Positions 1-6,744 are shown, counted from the stretch's first letter. The stretch: 7,572 nucleotides of DNA from an uncultured Ruminococcus sp. (GCA_902773065.1 CACYDD010000068.1:1-7572), one strand, 5' to 3'. Numbers and translations are program-made. Notes: generated from the sequence alone by a model not told the origin.

Positions 1-16
1 AGCAAAACTGTGATAA

Positions 17-206
17 CTCCCCTTTCAGAGGAGACAAGATAGTTCTTTCAAGTCGTTTTAAAACTGCAATAGAAGATGTATCTCGCCTCCCCTGAAAGGG
101 GAGGTGGCAAAAATTGCCAGACGAAATTTGGATAAATCACAAATTTAAATAGAAAATAAAACTTGAATCAGCGGAAAAACTTGTGCAATTTTTGACGGAG
201 GGGTTC
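17..206. repeat. Hairpin-rich intergenic repeat element
   Basis: A perfect 8-bp stem with a GAA loop (cctcccct / aggggagg) lies at 86-104. A near-identical 17-base copy in opposite orientation, with one mismatch, lies at 17-33. To the right, caaaaattgc at 108-117 is the exact inverse of gcaatttttg at 185-194, so 108-194 could fold as a long stem-loop, followed by a G-rich tail with gagggg twice (198-203 and 207-212). The layout (GC-rich hairpin, variable inner inverted repeat, purine-rich end) resembles small palindromic intergenic repeats dispersed in clostridial genomes. That family match is from memory of the pattern and was not searched. No coding function is visible. Confidence 0.6.
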
Positions 207-448
207 GAGGGGCAGGAGGAAGTTTCCTACGCTACAGAACTTCAAAGGGAGAATTTTGTACAGTATTTGATTTTTGCTCATTTATACTTTTTTAAAAGTT
301 CCAAAAGGTTTGTCGGTGCGTTGAGAAAAATTTATTTCGTGTCAAGAAGCTTCTTTTTTCCGGCGAGCCGCCGAACCCAATCTCGCGCTCTGGTTTATTG
401 TAAACCATCATTCATTGCCGCGCCATAAACTCCCAGAATTATTTTACG
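207..448. other. Non-coding stretch downstream of the transporter gene
   Basis: No gene is supported here. The only open frame (183-428, plus) starts inside the repeat, lacks a ribosome site and has an irregular composition. Small dyads are visible: aagaagcttctt at 344-355, a 5-bp GC stem at 361-373 and a 7-bp stem at 391-407 (tggttta / taaacca). None is followed by a T-run on the minus strand, so I cannot name a clear terminator for the EamA gene ending at 449. Confidence 0.5.
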
Positions 449-1378
449 CTAACCTTTTTTACCGCTATCAATCATACCACCCTCTTTTGTTTTTCTGTTT
501 CTGAAAATCCATTTATCATTATTATAAAGAAACATCAGAACTGCCATGGCACAAATGATAAAATAGCCGACAAAGCTGTACACATCGGGAACTTCGCCGA
601 GGAAAATAAACCCGAGCAGTGTCGCAAAAATGATTTGTGAATAATCATATACAGAAATTTCTCTTGCCGGTGCATGACAGTAAGCCGCTGTGATGGAGAA
701 CTGTCCGCCTGTTGCGGAAAGTCCTGCACCGAGTAACATCAGAAGCTGCCACCACTCCATATTATGATAGTCAAGAATCAGATACGGCAGCATGGCAATA
801 CAGGAAAATGCCGAAAAGAAAAACACAATAAGCGAACCGTTTTCCTTGCGCTGACCGAGAATCCGCACCATAGTATAGGCAAAACCGGCACACATTCCCC
901 CAATCAGACCCATAGCAGACGGAAACAGCTCGATATTCTGAAAAGTCGGTTTGATGATAAACAGCGTTCCGATAAATGCAATAAACACCGCTGCCCCTTG
1001 CAGGAATGTCAGTTTTTCATGCAGAAAAATCAGCGAAAAGATAATCACAAAAAACGGTGACATCTTATTCAGTATAGAAGCGTCTGCCAGTGCGATATGG
1101 TCGATTGCATAAAAATTACATACAATTCCTAAACTGCCGACAGCAGACCGCAGAAACAGAAATTTGAAATTGCCCTTTTTCCATTTGAAACTGCTTTTGT
1201 TTTTCAGCAGAACACCTAAAGCAAAGAAAACCGCTACAAAATTTCTGAAAAAGCATTTCTGCATGGAGGGTACATCCCCCGAAAGTCTTACAAACAAATT
1301 CATAAATGCAAAACAGAATGCCGAAAGAATAATATACAATATCGCCTTATACTTTTGGTTAATATTAGTTTTTTCCAT
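449..1378 (-). CDS. EamA/DMT-superfamily transporter, ten predicted helices
   Basis: This is an inner-membrane drug/metabolite transporter superfamily protein of about 309 residues, the usual family length. Two tandem EamA repeats are visible, roughly residues 11-141 and 155-290, each with five hydrophobic segments. Each repeat ends in the family-typical acidic turn after a helix (FLHEKLT near 118, FLGEVPD near 262). The tail is short, basic and cytosolic-looking. The substrate cannot be read from sequence; relatives export amino acids, nucleosides or other metabolites, and some import S-adenosylmethionine. I chose the ATG at 1378 over an in-frame GTG at 1387, because AGGTGA at 1389-1384 sits 5 bases before the ATG and would overlap the GTG. 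It is divergent from the DtxR-family gene; whether that repressor controls it is only inference. Confidence 0.88.
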   Translation of the reverse strand: MEKTNINQKYKAILYIILSAFCFAFMNLFVRLSGDVPSMQKCFFRNFVAVFFALGVLLKNKSSFKWKKGNFKFLFLRSAVGSLGIVCNFYAIDHIALADASILNKMSPFFVIIFSLIFLHEKLTFLQGAAVFIAFIGTLFIIKPTFQNIELFPSAMGLIGGMCAGFAYTMVRILGQRKENGSLIVFFFSAFSCIAMLPYLILDYHNMEWWQLLMLLGAGLSATGGQFSITAAYCHAPAREISVYDYSQIIFATLLGFIFLGEVPDVYSFVGYFIICAMAVLMFLYNNDKWIFRNRKTKEGGMIDSGKKG

Positions 1379-1406
1379 GTGAGTCACCTACTTAAAAGAT
1401 GATTCT

Positions 1407-1415
1407 ATTATAACA
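1407..1415 (-). promoter_or_regulatory. Extended -10 promoter for the EamA gene
   Basis: Read on the minus strand, a perfect TATAAT at 1412-1407 is preceded by TG one base upstream (1415-1414), an extended -10 element. The -35 box 17 bp upstream is poor (TTCGTT), as is common with extended -10 promoters. Transcription would start near 1400, giving a leader of about 20 bases before the ATG at 1378. Confidence 0.55.
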
Positions 1416-1464
1416 CAATTCTAAAAGGTAACGAATATAAAAAAATATAAAATTTTCTTGCAAT

Positions 1465-1491
1465 TTGAATGAAAATATGGTAATCTATAAT
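1465..1491 (+). promoter_or_regulatory. Probable sigma-A promoter of the DtxR-family gene
   Basis: A perfect TATAAT lies at 1486-1491. The best -35 candidate is TTGAAT at 1465-1470 (15-bp spacer, slightly short); TTGCAA at 1458 is too far away. Just downstream, ataat/attat arms around acgga (1494-1508) form a dyad across the expected start of transcription, a position suited to an autoregulatory operator. A strong GGAGG at 1511-1515 precedes the ATG at 1524 by 8 bases. Confidence 0.5.
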
Positions 1492-1523
1492 AAATAATAC
1501 GGAATTATGCGGAGGTTATATCT

Positions 1524-1913
1524 ATGAAACCGGATACAAAGTCCGAAAAAACAACGGAAGACTATCTTGAAGCGATGCTTGTTATCAAGCAGAAAAACGG
1601 CTATGTCCGTTCCATCGATGTTGCACAGCATTTAGGCGTCACAAAACCAAGTGTGACTTATACAACCAAACGTCTGAAAGAAAAAGGCTATATCGTAATG
1701 GATAAGGATAATTATATTTCCATTACCGATTCGGGTATGGAAATTGCAGAAAAGATTCTGAACCGCCACAATACGCTTTCTGCTTTCTTCATCAGCATAG
1801 GTGTGAATGAGGAAACAGCAAAAGAAGATGCCTGCAAGATCGAACATGACATCAGTGCAGAAACCTTTAACGCTCTGTGCAAGTATATTGAAAAGAATAA
1901 GGAAAGGGGCTAG
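1524..1913 (+). CDS. DtxR/MntR-family metal-dependent transcriptional repressor
   Basis: This 129-residue cytosolic regulator matches the two-domain MntR type: an N-terminal winged helix (about 10-70, with a recognition region around VTKPSVTYTTKRLKEKGY) and a helical metal-binding/dimerisation domain (about 71-129). It lacks the SH3-like third domain of DtxR and IdeR. By alignment from memory, D13 and E16 match MntR D8 and E11, H82 matches H77, and E107-H108 match E102-H103. C104, however, sits where MntR has Glu99 and DtxR has Cys102. The site therefore mixes Mn-type and Fe-type ligands, and the sensed metal (Mn2+, Fe2+ or other) is uncertain. GGAGG sits 8 bases before the ATG. No metal transporter is adjacent; the divergent neighbour is an EamA transporter. 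The stop codon overlaps a 7-bp tandem repeat. Confidence 0.9.
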   Translation: MKPDTKSEKTTEDYLEAMLVIKQKNGYVRSIDVAQHLGVTKPSVTYTTKRLKEKGYIVMDKDNYISITDSGMEIAEKILNRHNTLSAFFISIGVNEETAKEDACKIEHDISAETFNALCKYIEKNKERG

Positions 1914-1945
1914 GGATTAGGATCTGGGATCTGGGATCTAGGGAT
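1904..1945. repeat. Degenerate 7-bp tandem repeat (tagggat-like)
   Basis: About six 7-base units run in register: aaggggc, tagggat, taggatc, tgggatc, tgggatc, tagggat. The first complete unit begins with the TAG stop codon of the DtxR-family gene (1911-1913). A related 7-bp array in the opposite orientation lies at 5055-5089. Function unknown. Confidence 0.7.
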
Positions 1946-1958
1946 GAGGCACTCCGAC

Positions 1959-2004
1959 AAAAAAGCATACCGACAATACACAAAGTACTGTCGGTATGCT
2001 TTTT
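1959..2004. terminator. Bidirectional rho-independent terminator between convergent genes
   Basis: A perfect 11-bp stem, gcataccgaca (1965-1975) with tgtcggtatgc (1989-1999), encloses a loop in which three more pairs can form. It is flanked by an A-run at 1959-1964 and a T-run at 2000-2004, so it can terminate on both strands. It ends the DtxR-family transcript on plus and probably the C39-like gene transcript on minus, about 150 bp past that gene's stop. Confidence 0.88.
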
Positions 2005-2026
2005 CTTTGGGGTATTTATTTATGTC

Positions 2027-2061
2027 AGTATAATGTTACGCTTGATGCACAACATTATACT
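2027..2061. repeat. 11-bp-stem inverted repeat without a T-run
   Basis: agtataatgtt at 2027-2037 is exactly inverted by aacattatact at 2051-2061, with a 13-base loop. Neither side has a T-run, so it is not a standard terminator. It lies 95 bp past the C39-like gene stop and could protect or process the 3' end of that mRNA. I see no gene in the rest of the gap (2062-2155). Confidence 0.6.
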
Positions 2062-2155
2062 AACCGTATATAACGAATTTAAGTGCAAATTATCCTTCAC
2101 TACGAAAGTTAATTCTAACGTACATACTTTCCCACGCTTTTCATTGCACATTGAA

Positions 2156-3280
2156 CTATTCTGTTACTTTAAGTTTGAAATCTTTTTTGACGGTTTTCAG
2201 GGCTTTGTCTTTGACAAAGATTCGTATATCATAGTCGCCTTCGTTTTCAGGAACAAACTTCGCAGAAGCAGTGGTTGTGCTTGCTTTGCCGATCCTTGTC
2301 CATGAGGACTCGGAACTGAGTTTATAATAGTAGGTGTATTTATAATCACCTGCACCGTCCTTTGCCTTTGCTTTCAGGGTGACGGTTTTACCGGCAGCTA
2401 CCTTTGATTTGCTGACAGTAGACTCGTTTTTCAGCGGAGGATATTTGCTGACTTTCACTGTAAAGTTCTTGTTTTTGCTTGTGCCGTCAATATCAGTGAC
2501 CTTGACTCTGACAGTGTATGTACCTGTGGAGGACGGCTTGAAATTGGCTGAGGTCGATGTGGTATCTGCTTTTCCGATGGTTGTCCATTTTGTGGCTGTA
2601 CTCTTTTTATACGAATACGTGTATTTGCATTTGCCTTCGGCTTGATCCGCAGAGCCTGTGAGCTTCAGTGCTTTATTGACATAGCCTGTTTTGGAACTGA
2701 TCGTTGAGGTATTGACAATATTACTCTTTTTGATTGGTTCTTTTACATACCAGTATGCTTCTGCTCCTGCCGGATTGATCAGGGCTTTGCTTGATTCCAT
2801 TCGTCCCGATTCTGTATTTCTGGCAGGGTCGGCACAGTAGAACTTACCGTCGGTATAATCTGTCAGAAGAATCGCATGGGGATAATCATAATCATAGGCA
2901 ACAACGCCCTCGGGGTGCTTTGCAAGAAGCTCTTTCAGAACATTTGCCGCATTGCCGCTCACCTTTTCACATACAACATGAATTCCGCTGTAGGTATAAT
3001 CCCATATCATACCACCGCACCAGAGTTGCGGCTTGCAGGCGGATTCGGTAATTTTTGACCAGTTTTCATCGCCGCTGAGCAAAGCGGCTCTTCTGAGAAG
3101 CATAACATTCGCGGCAAGCGTGCAGGTATATCTTTCCTGCTGCTTTACAAAAACCTTATCTGAATTCAGATCTGTATTATCTGCGGCATTCGTATTATTA
3201 TCCGTCAGTCCTGATGCCAGTATCGGAAACAATGTGATCAGACACATGATAACGGACAATATTTTAAATTTCTTATTCAA
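2156..3280 (-). CDS. Secreted C39-like papain-fold protein with two tyrosine-repeat beta domains
   Basis: From a TTG start this is a 374-residue exported protein. Residues 1-24 form a signal peptide (basic NKKFK, then a hydrophobic core ending near ILASG). Residues about 42-185 resemble peptidase_C39_2: Q47/Q48 and C53 in the QQERYTC motif, H135 in DYPHAILL, and D151 in CADPA, a plausible Gln-Cys-His-Asp catalytic set. Two related beta-sandwich-like repeats follow (about 191-280 and 282-374), each with a tyrosine-rich strand (YTYSY, YKYTYYY), a Trp (W232, W327) and T-Y/D-Y-rich ends, like triple-tyrosine (Y_Y_Y) modules. Substrate and activity are unknown; a cell-surface or extracellular peptidase or binding protein is likely. 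GGGAGG at 3293-3288 sits 7 bases before the TTG at 3280. The upstream ATG at 3295 overlaps that site and would spoil the signal peptide. Confidence 0.8.
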   Translation of the reverse strand: MNKKFKILSVIMCLITLFPILASGLTDNNTNAADNTDLNSDKVFVKQQERYTCTLAANVMLLRRAALLSGDENWSKITESACKPQLWCGGMIWDYTYSGIHVVCEKVSGNAANVLKELLAKHPEGVVAYDYDYPHAILLTDYTDGKFYCADPARNTESGRMESSKALINPAGAEAYWYVKEPIKKSNIVNTSTISSKTGYVNKALKLTGSADQAEGKCKYTYSYKKSTATKWTTIGKADTTSTSANFKPSSTGTYTVRVKVTDIDGTSKNKNFTVKVSKYPPLKNESTVSKSKVAAGKTVTLKAKAKDGAGDYKYTYYYKLSSESSWTRIGKASTTTASAKFVPENEGDYDIRIFVKDKALKTVKKDFKLKVTE

Positions 3281-3332
3281 AATAAAACCTCCCATAATCT
3301 CAATCATCTTTCTTTTCGTAACGACAGAATAT

Positions 3333-3361
3333 ATATTACAATTTTTTAACAATTATTGCAA
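3333..3361 (-). promoter_or_regulatory. Probable promoter of the C39-like secreted protein gene
   Basis: On the minus strand TTGCAA (3361-3356) and TAATAT (3338-3333) are separated by exactly 17 bp. Each box matches the sigma-A consensus at four of six positions. The predicted leader is about 45 bases before the TTG start. The surroundings are very AT-rich, so other assignments are possible. Confidence 0.45.
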
Positions 3362-3563
3362 GAGAAATTACAAATTTTAATCTTCAAAAATTGATTTTTG
3401 GAGTTTTATACAAATTATTAAGATTTCTTTAGGTTATTTTATCCTATATTTTGGTGAATAATATTTATTTAATTGTTTTAAAAAATATCATTAAATGGCT
3501 GTTTTATCGCATTTATTCAAAATAATTACAAAAAATTAACCTTTATATCAACCGGTTAACCGC
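3362..3563. other. AT-rich gene-free spacer with small palindromes
   Basis: No coding frame is supported. Visible structure is a 7-bp inverted repeat (caaaaat / atttttg, 3385-3400) and two overlapping perfect palindromes, aaccggtt (3550-3557) and cggttaaccg (3553-3562). The GC-rich palindromes stand out in otherwise AT-rich DNA and may be a protein-binding site, but they lie about 190 bp upstream of the promoter called above. Confidence 0.4.
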
Positions 3564-3600
3564 AAAAAATCACAGCAGCGCACGTTAGCACACCGCTGTG
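3564..3600 (-). terminator. Terminator of the spoIIIA operon
   Basis: On the minus strand CACAGC and GCTGTG pair as a 6-bp stem (3600-3595 with 3576-3571), with further partial pairing inside. The 3' arm is followed by A and six T residues (3570-3564). It lies about 80 bases after the spoIIIAH stop. The loop is large and the inner stem imperfect, so strength is uncertain. Confidence 0.6.
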
Positions 3601-3679
3601 GAATACTACAAAAAATTCAAACAACTTATTGAAGGCGAGCCGTCATTCGTCTTTGATTTCTGTATTCGGCTGAATTTGC

Positions 3680-4333
3680 TCATTTACTGTTGCTTGCTTG
3701 TGCGACGGTGATTTTATCAAAACTGATTCCTGCCTGACGGTTCACAATATCCTTGATACTGATCGCCGCTGCATCATCCAGCGTACCGCCGTATACCGTT
3801 ACATTACAATTATCGTTATTGATCGCAGCAAAAACATCATCAAACCCTTTCGATTTTATTTCGTTTTCAATATCGCTTTGTGCCTTTATGTTCGCGGCAA
3901 GCTTTTCTGCTGCCTTAACTGCTTCCTTTTTGGCACTTTCGCTTGATGAAGCCGCTTCTATCACATCTGTAAGAGCTTCTACCGCTTTGGCATCACTGTC
4001 ATTGCGTTTTTCCCTTTCAGCGGCAAAATGTCCGCTGTCACTTCCCTGCTCTGCATTGACCGCTTTGGTGCTTGTTTCGGATTTGCTATCGTCTTTTTTT
4101 GTTGCAGAAGAAGCTTTACTGCTTTCCGACTTACTGCTTTCCTTTGAAGATGTTTCGGTGGTAGAAACCTCGGTATTGACATATGTCGTCTGCCCTAACT
4201 GCTTGACAGAGCTTTCTTCCGTATCGACTGCTGTGATCGGCTCGGTTGATGAAAACTGCCAGTTCAGATAAACCGCTGCCCCCAACGCTACCACCAATGA
4301 TGCTATCACTAATTGTCTTTTTCCGAATGTCAT
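3680..4333 (-). CDS. spoIIIAH: Stage III sporulation protein AH
   Basis: This bitopic mother-cell protein spans the forespore outer membrane. In B. subtilis it binds forespore SpoIIQ to link the two halves of the A-Q channel. At 217 residues it matches the usual length (B. subtilis 218). There is a short basic N-terminus, one membrane segment (about 8-25) and a long Ser/Lys/Glu/Thr-rich linker (about 40-100). The conserved YscJ/FliF-like domain follows (about 105-215), with the amphipathic Lys/Ala helices around SSESAKKEAVKAAEKLA, then KGFDDVFAAI and the final GISFDKITVAQ strand. The ribosome site GGGGG lies 7 bases before the ATG. It starts 16 bp after spoIIIAG and is the last gene of the operon, ahead of a terminator. 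Codon use is like its neighbours. Confidence 0.93.
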   Translation of the reverse strand: MTFGKRQLVIASLVVALGAAVYLNWQFSSTEPITAVDTEESSVKQLGQTTYVNTEVSTTETSSKESSKSESSKASSATKKDDSKSETSTKAVNAEQGSDSGHFAAEREKRNDSDAKAVEALTDVIEAASSSESAKKEAVKAAEKLAANIKAQSDIENEIKSKGFDDVFAAINNDNCNVTVYGGTLDDAAAISIKDIVNRQAGISFDKITVAQASNSK

Positions 4334-4349
4334 ACTAATGCCCCCATTT

Positions 4350-4970
4350 TTATGAATTTAATTTCGTTACGCAGATATGCGATTCTGATATATTCAAAGC
4401 TGCCGAAACAGCCTTTGTGATATTTTTACAGACAGCTTCATCGTCACCTCCGTCGCATATAACCAGAACACCCTTGATCTCGGGCATGAGCTGACCGACT
4501 GTCAGTGCTTTTTCTGAGCCGTCCTTCTGTCTGATGACAATGCAGGATTTCTTTTCGGTATTCTGTTTATCGGCGTTTTCATCTGTTCCGCTTTTTCTGG
4601 AGGTCTCCCTGTCGTTGACATCCACATCGGTCGCATAGATATTCCGTGAAGTACCGTCAATCGTCACCATGACCTTTGTTCTGCCTGCTCCGTCCATACT
4701 GGCGATCATATTCCCAAGCTCCTCGCTGATCTCATTACGGTAGGTCGCAAGCTCGGAAGCTGACACATTGCTTTCCTCCACCGTTTCTTCACTGGCGTCT
4801 GAGGGCGGTCGGATATAAGACGAAATAAAAATCAAAGCAATACCCACAAGTCCCAATATCACAATAAAGCTCAGTGCTTTCTCATTATTCAGAATATCGG
4901 GAAATATCCCCTTTTTCTTTGTCTCTTTCTCACTGCTTTCCTGCACAGCTTCTGTAGCCTTATCCTCCAT
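4350..4970 (-). CDS. spoIIIAG: Stage III sporulation protein AG
   Basis: In B. subtilis this protein forms a large ring in the space between mother-cell and forespore membranes, part of the A-Q channel. From the ATG at 4970 it has 206 residues: a charged cytosolic head (1-31), one membrane helix (about 33-50), an acidic linker, then the ring-building region. That region shows the family hallmarks MDGAGRTKVMVTIDG (about 88-102) and PEIKGVLVICDGGDDEAV (about 158-175), ending in NISESHICVTKL. A loosely conserved segment rich in Asp/Arg/Lys lies between them. An in-frame TTG at 5030 would add 20 hydrophobic residues with no good ribosome site. GGAG at 4983-4980, 9 bases before the ATG, favours the shorter form. 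An unusual 144-bp gap separates it from spoIIIAF; spoIIIAH follows after 16 bp. Confidence 0.92.
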   Translation of the reverse strand: MEDKATEAVQESSEKETKKKGIFPDILNNEKALSFIVILGLVGIALIFISSYIRPPSDASEETVEESNVSASELATYRNEISEELGNMIASMDGAGRTKVMVTIDGTSRNIYATDVDVNDRETSRKSGTDENADKQNTEKKSCIVIRQKDGSEKALTVGQLMPEIKGVLVICDGGDDEAVCKNITKAVSAALNISESHICVTKLNS

Positions 4971-5054
4971 AATTTCACACTCCACACTCAAAAAAGGGCA
5001 GAATAAAATCACCTTTGATACTAACTTCAAAGAGAGAACAAACTTCCCTACACT

Positions 5055-5089
5055 ATCCTAGTCTCTAGCCTCTAGCCCCTAGCCCCTTA
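5055..5089. repeat. Degenerate 7-bp tandem repeat in the spoIIIAF-spoIIIAG gap
   Basis: Five 7-base units run in register on the plus strand: atcctag, tctctag, cctctag, cccctag, cccctta. On the coding strand they read as ctagggg-like units, close to the array at 1904-1945. It occupies the only long gap inside the spoIIIA operon (4971-5114). Confidence 0.7.
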
Positions 5090-5114
5090 TTTATCATATG
5101 CTTGTTTTTCATAA

Positions 5115-5582
5115 TTAATGACCTGATAACTGAACATTACATTCCATTCCCAGCTCTGTCTGCACTGTTTCTTCTGTCGTAAGTTTTTTGTCTGCATCAA
5201 ATGAGGAAAGAACAATATCGGCGGATATTTTCCCGATATTGCCGCTGTCGTCGGTGTCTAAGCTGATTTCCGATGAAAGCGGTTCGATCCCCTTTTTTTG
5301 CAAAGTCGTATTCAGAAGAATCATCAGCTCCTTTTTGAGCATATTGATCTCTGCATTTTTCATATTTTCTTCTGACGAATATTCGGGTATTGTTTCCGGC
5401 TCAATTTCTTTGAATGTATTCACTGCCTCGATCAGCGGCACGATCACGGCGCAAAGCATAAAACCGCCGAGAACCATGCGAACGGTTTTTTCCGGCTTTG
5501 AATCCGAAGTCAGCATTTCCGTCAGGCAGGCGATCACAGCACATATTGTTACACATAAAGCCCATGAATATAAATGTTCCAT
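5115..5582 (-). CDS. spoIIIAF: Stage III sporulation protein AF
   Basis: This small membrane component of the SpoIIIA complex has 155 residues. Two N-terminal helices (about 5-22 and 35-53) flank the short loop TSDSKPEKTVRMVLGG, the conserved core of the family. They are followed by a soluble region (about 60-155) with a charged helix and a beta-rich end (SADIVLSSF). B. subtilis SpoIIIAF is about 206 residues, so the C-terminal domain is short here, as in many clostridia. AGGA lies 5 bases before the ATG, inside the end of spoIIIAE; the gap to spoIIIAE is only 7 bp, consistent with translational coupling. Identification rests on the helix pair and operon position. Confidence 0.9.
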   Translation of the reverse strand: MEHLYSWALCVTICAVIACLTEMLTSDSKPEKTVRMVLGGFMLCAVIVPLIEAVNTFKEIEPETIPEYSSEENMKNAEINMLKKELMILLNTTLQKKGIEPLSSEISLDTDDSGNIGKISADIVLSSFDADKKLTTEETVQTELGMECNVQLSGH

Positions 5583-5589
5583 ATTTTTC

Positions 5590-6729
5590 CTATCTTCCCG
5601 TTAAAAGTATGATAACTGTGGAAATAATAAAAACCGTAAGTATACAAAGCAATATCGCCGTAAGCATGGCGGCGGCAGAGGATACGGCGGAATAGACCGA
5701 TTTCATTCTGCTGAGCCCGAGAATATCAGAAGCCGAAGACAGCACGGACAACGATACCTGCCACAGAATACATTCTGTCAGAACCGGCAGGAACAGACAG
5801 GCAGAGGCAATGATCACAAACACGCCTGTTCCCGATTTCAGCAGTTCAAGACTGCCGCTGAATGTTGTGATCGTTTCGCTGAGAACTCCTCCGACAACAG
5901 GAACAAAGGAGCTTACCGCAAAGCGAAGGGCTCTCTGGCTGACTTTATCCAGTGAAGAGGTAACAAAACTCTGGGCAGAAAGCACCGTTGCAAAGATACT
6001 CATCACAAGCGTCAGAAGCCATTTTGTGCATTTATATAAGGAAGAACACAGAACGGACAGATTCAGCTTCGGAGAAAGCGACGAGGTCAGGGAAAGGGCA
6101 AGGAATGTATTGAGTACAGGCGTTAAAAGCTTTGAGGAAAGCTGGCTGATGAGCTGTGCCGCTCCCATCAGCATGGTATAGAAGGATGCCGCTGTTGCTT
6201 CATGCCCCGAGGAAACCATCAGTCCTGTCATTATGGGAACATACAACAGCATAAATCCTGATGCCCCGTTGATGATTTCAACGCTCCTTGCAATTACCTC
6301 ACACATCGGAACAACTGCCGCTGTACATACGCATAATGCACCGACAACAGAGCTGACTTTACCGATGGAATTTTCGCCAAGGGTCATATTTGCTCCCTCT
6401 GTCAGTGAGCATAAGATCATGATCCCCAGACATACCGCACCTGCCCCCAGCGGTGTGCTGCCTTTGGAACTGACAAGAGATACCACTTTCCCGAAAATTC
6501 TTGAAGGATCAACAGTTGTGACTGAATCATAATTCAGGGAATTGATCCCCATCTCAATCAGCATATCCTGTGTTTCCTTCGGCAACGAGGAAAACAGCTC
6601 TCCTGCACCGCTGATTGCAAGCTGTTCGCTGTAAATTTCATCCGTATCGTTTTCTTCTGCCGCAAATACCGTTATCGGTACTGACAGCATGATTACCAAC
6701 AGGAATAATATACATATAAATCTTTTCAT
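5590..6729 (-). CDS. spoIIIAE: Stage III sporulation protein AE
   Basis: This polytopic membrane protein of the SpoIIIA complex is needed in B. subtilis for forespore engulfment-linked channel activity. It has 379 residues against about 399 in B. subtilis. A classic signal peptide covers residues 1-23 (MKRF, hydrophobic core, VFA cleavage-like site). An extracytoplasmic segment follows (about 24-85), containing LPKETQDMLIEMGI and a PSRIFGKV stretch. The rest consists of many hydrophobic segments with the conserved Gly/Ser-rich SSFVPVVGGVLSETI near 270-290. It begins 15 bp after the spoIIIAD stop with a weak site (GGTGA) before the ATG, so translation may depend on upstream ribosomes. No frameshift or truncation is seen. 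Confidence 0.94.
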   Translation of the reverse strand: MKRFICILFLLVIMLSVPITVFAAEENDTDEIYSEQLAISGAGELFSSLPKETQDMLIEMGINSLNYDSVTTVDPSRIFGKVVSLVSSKGSTPLGAGAVCLGIMILCSLTEGANMTLGENSIGKVSSVVGALCVCTAAVVPMCEVIARSVEIINGASGFMLLYVPIMTGLMVSSGHEATAASFYTMLMGAAQLISQLSSKLLTPVLNTFLALSLTSSLSPKLNLSVLCSSLYKCTKWLLTLVMSIFATVLSAQSFVTSSLDKVSQRALRFAVSSFVPVVGGVLSETITTFSGSLELLKSGTGVFVIIASACLFLPVLTECILWQVSLSVLSSASDILGLSRMKSVYSAVSSAAAMLTAILLCILTVFIISTVIILLTGR

Positions 6730-6744
6730 AAATTCACCGTACTT

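Noticed and set aside
344..355. aagaagcttctt followed by T residues as a terminator
   Set aside because: The palindrome has no loop, so it cannot form a stable hairpin; it is a plain dyad.
183..428. 81-residue open frame in the left gene-free region
   Set aside because: It starts inside a repeat, has no ribosome site, and shows no recognisable domain or coding-like composition.
3753..4271. 172-residue plus-strand open frame
   Set aside because: It is antisense to spoIIIAH; its Ser/Ala/Leu-rich translation is what the Ser/Lys/Glu-rich linker yields in reverse.
5188..5604. 138-residue plus-strand open frame
   Set aside because: It is antisense to spoIIIAF, which has clear family features; no ribosome site or domain supports the opposite strand.
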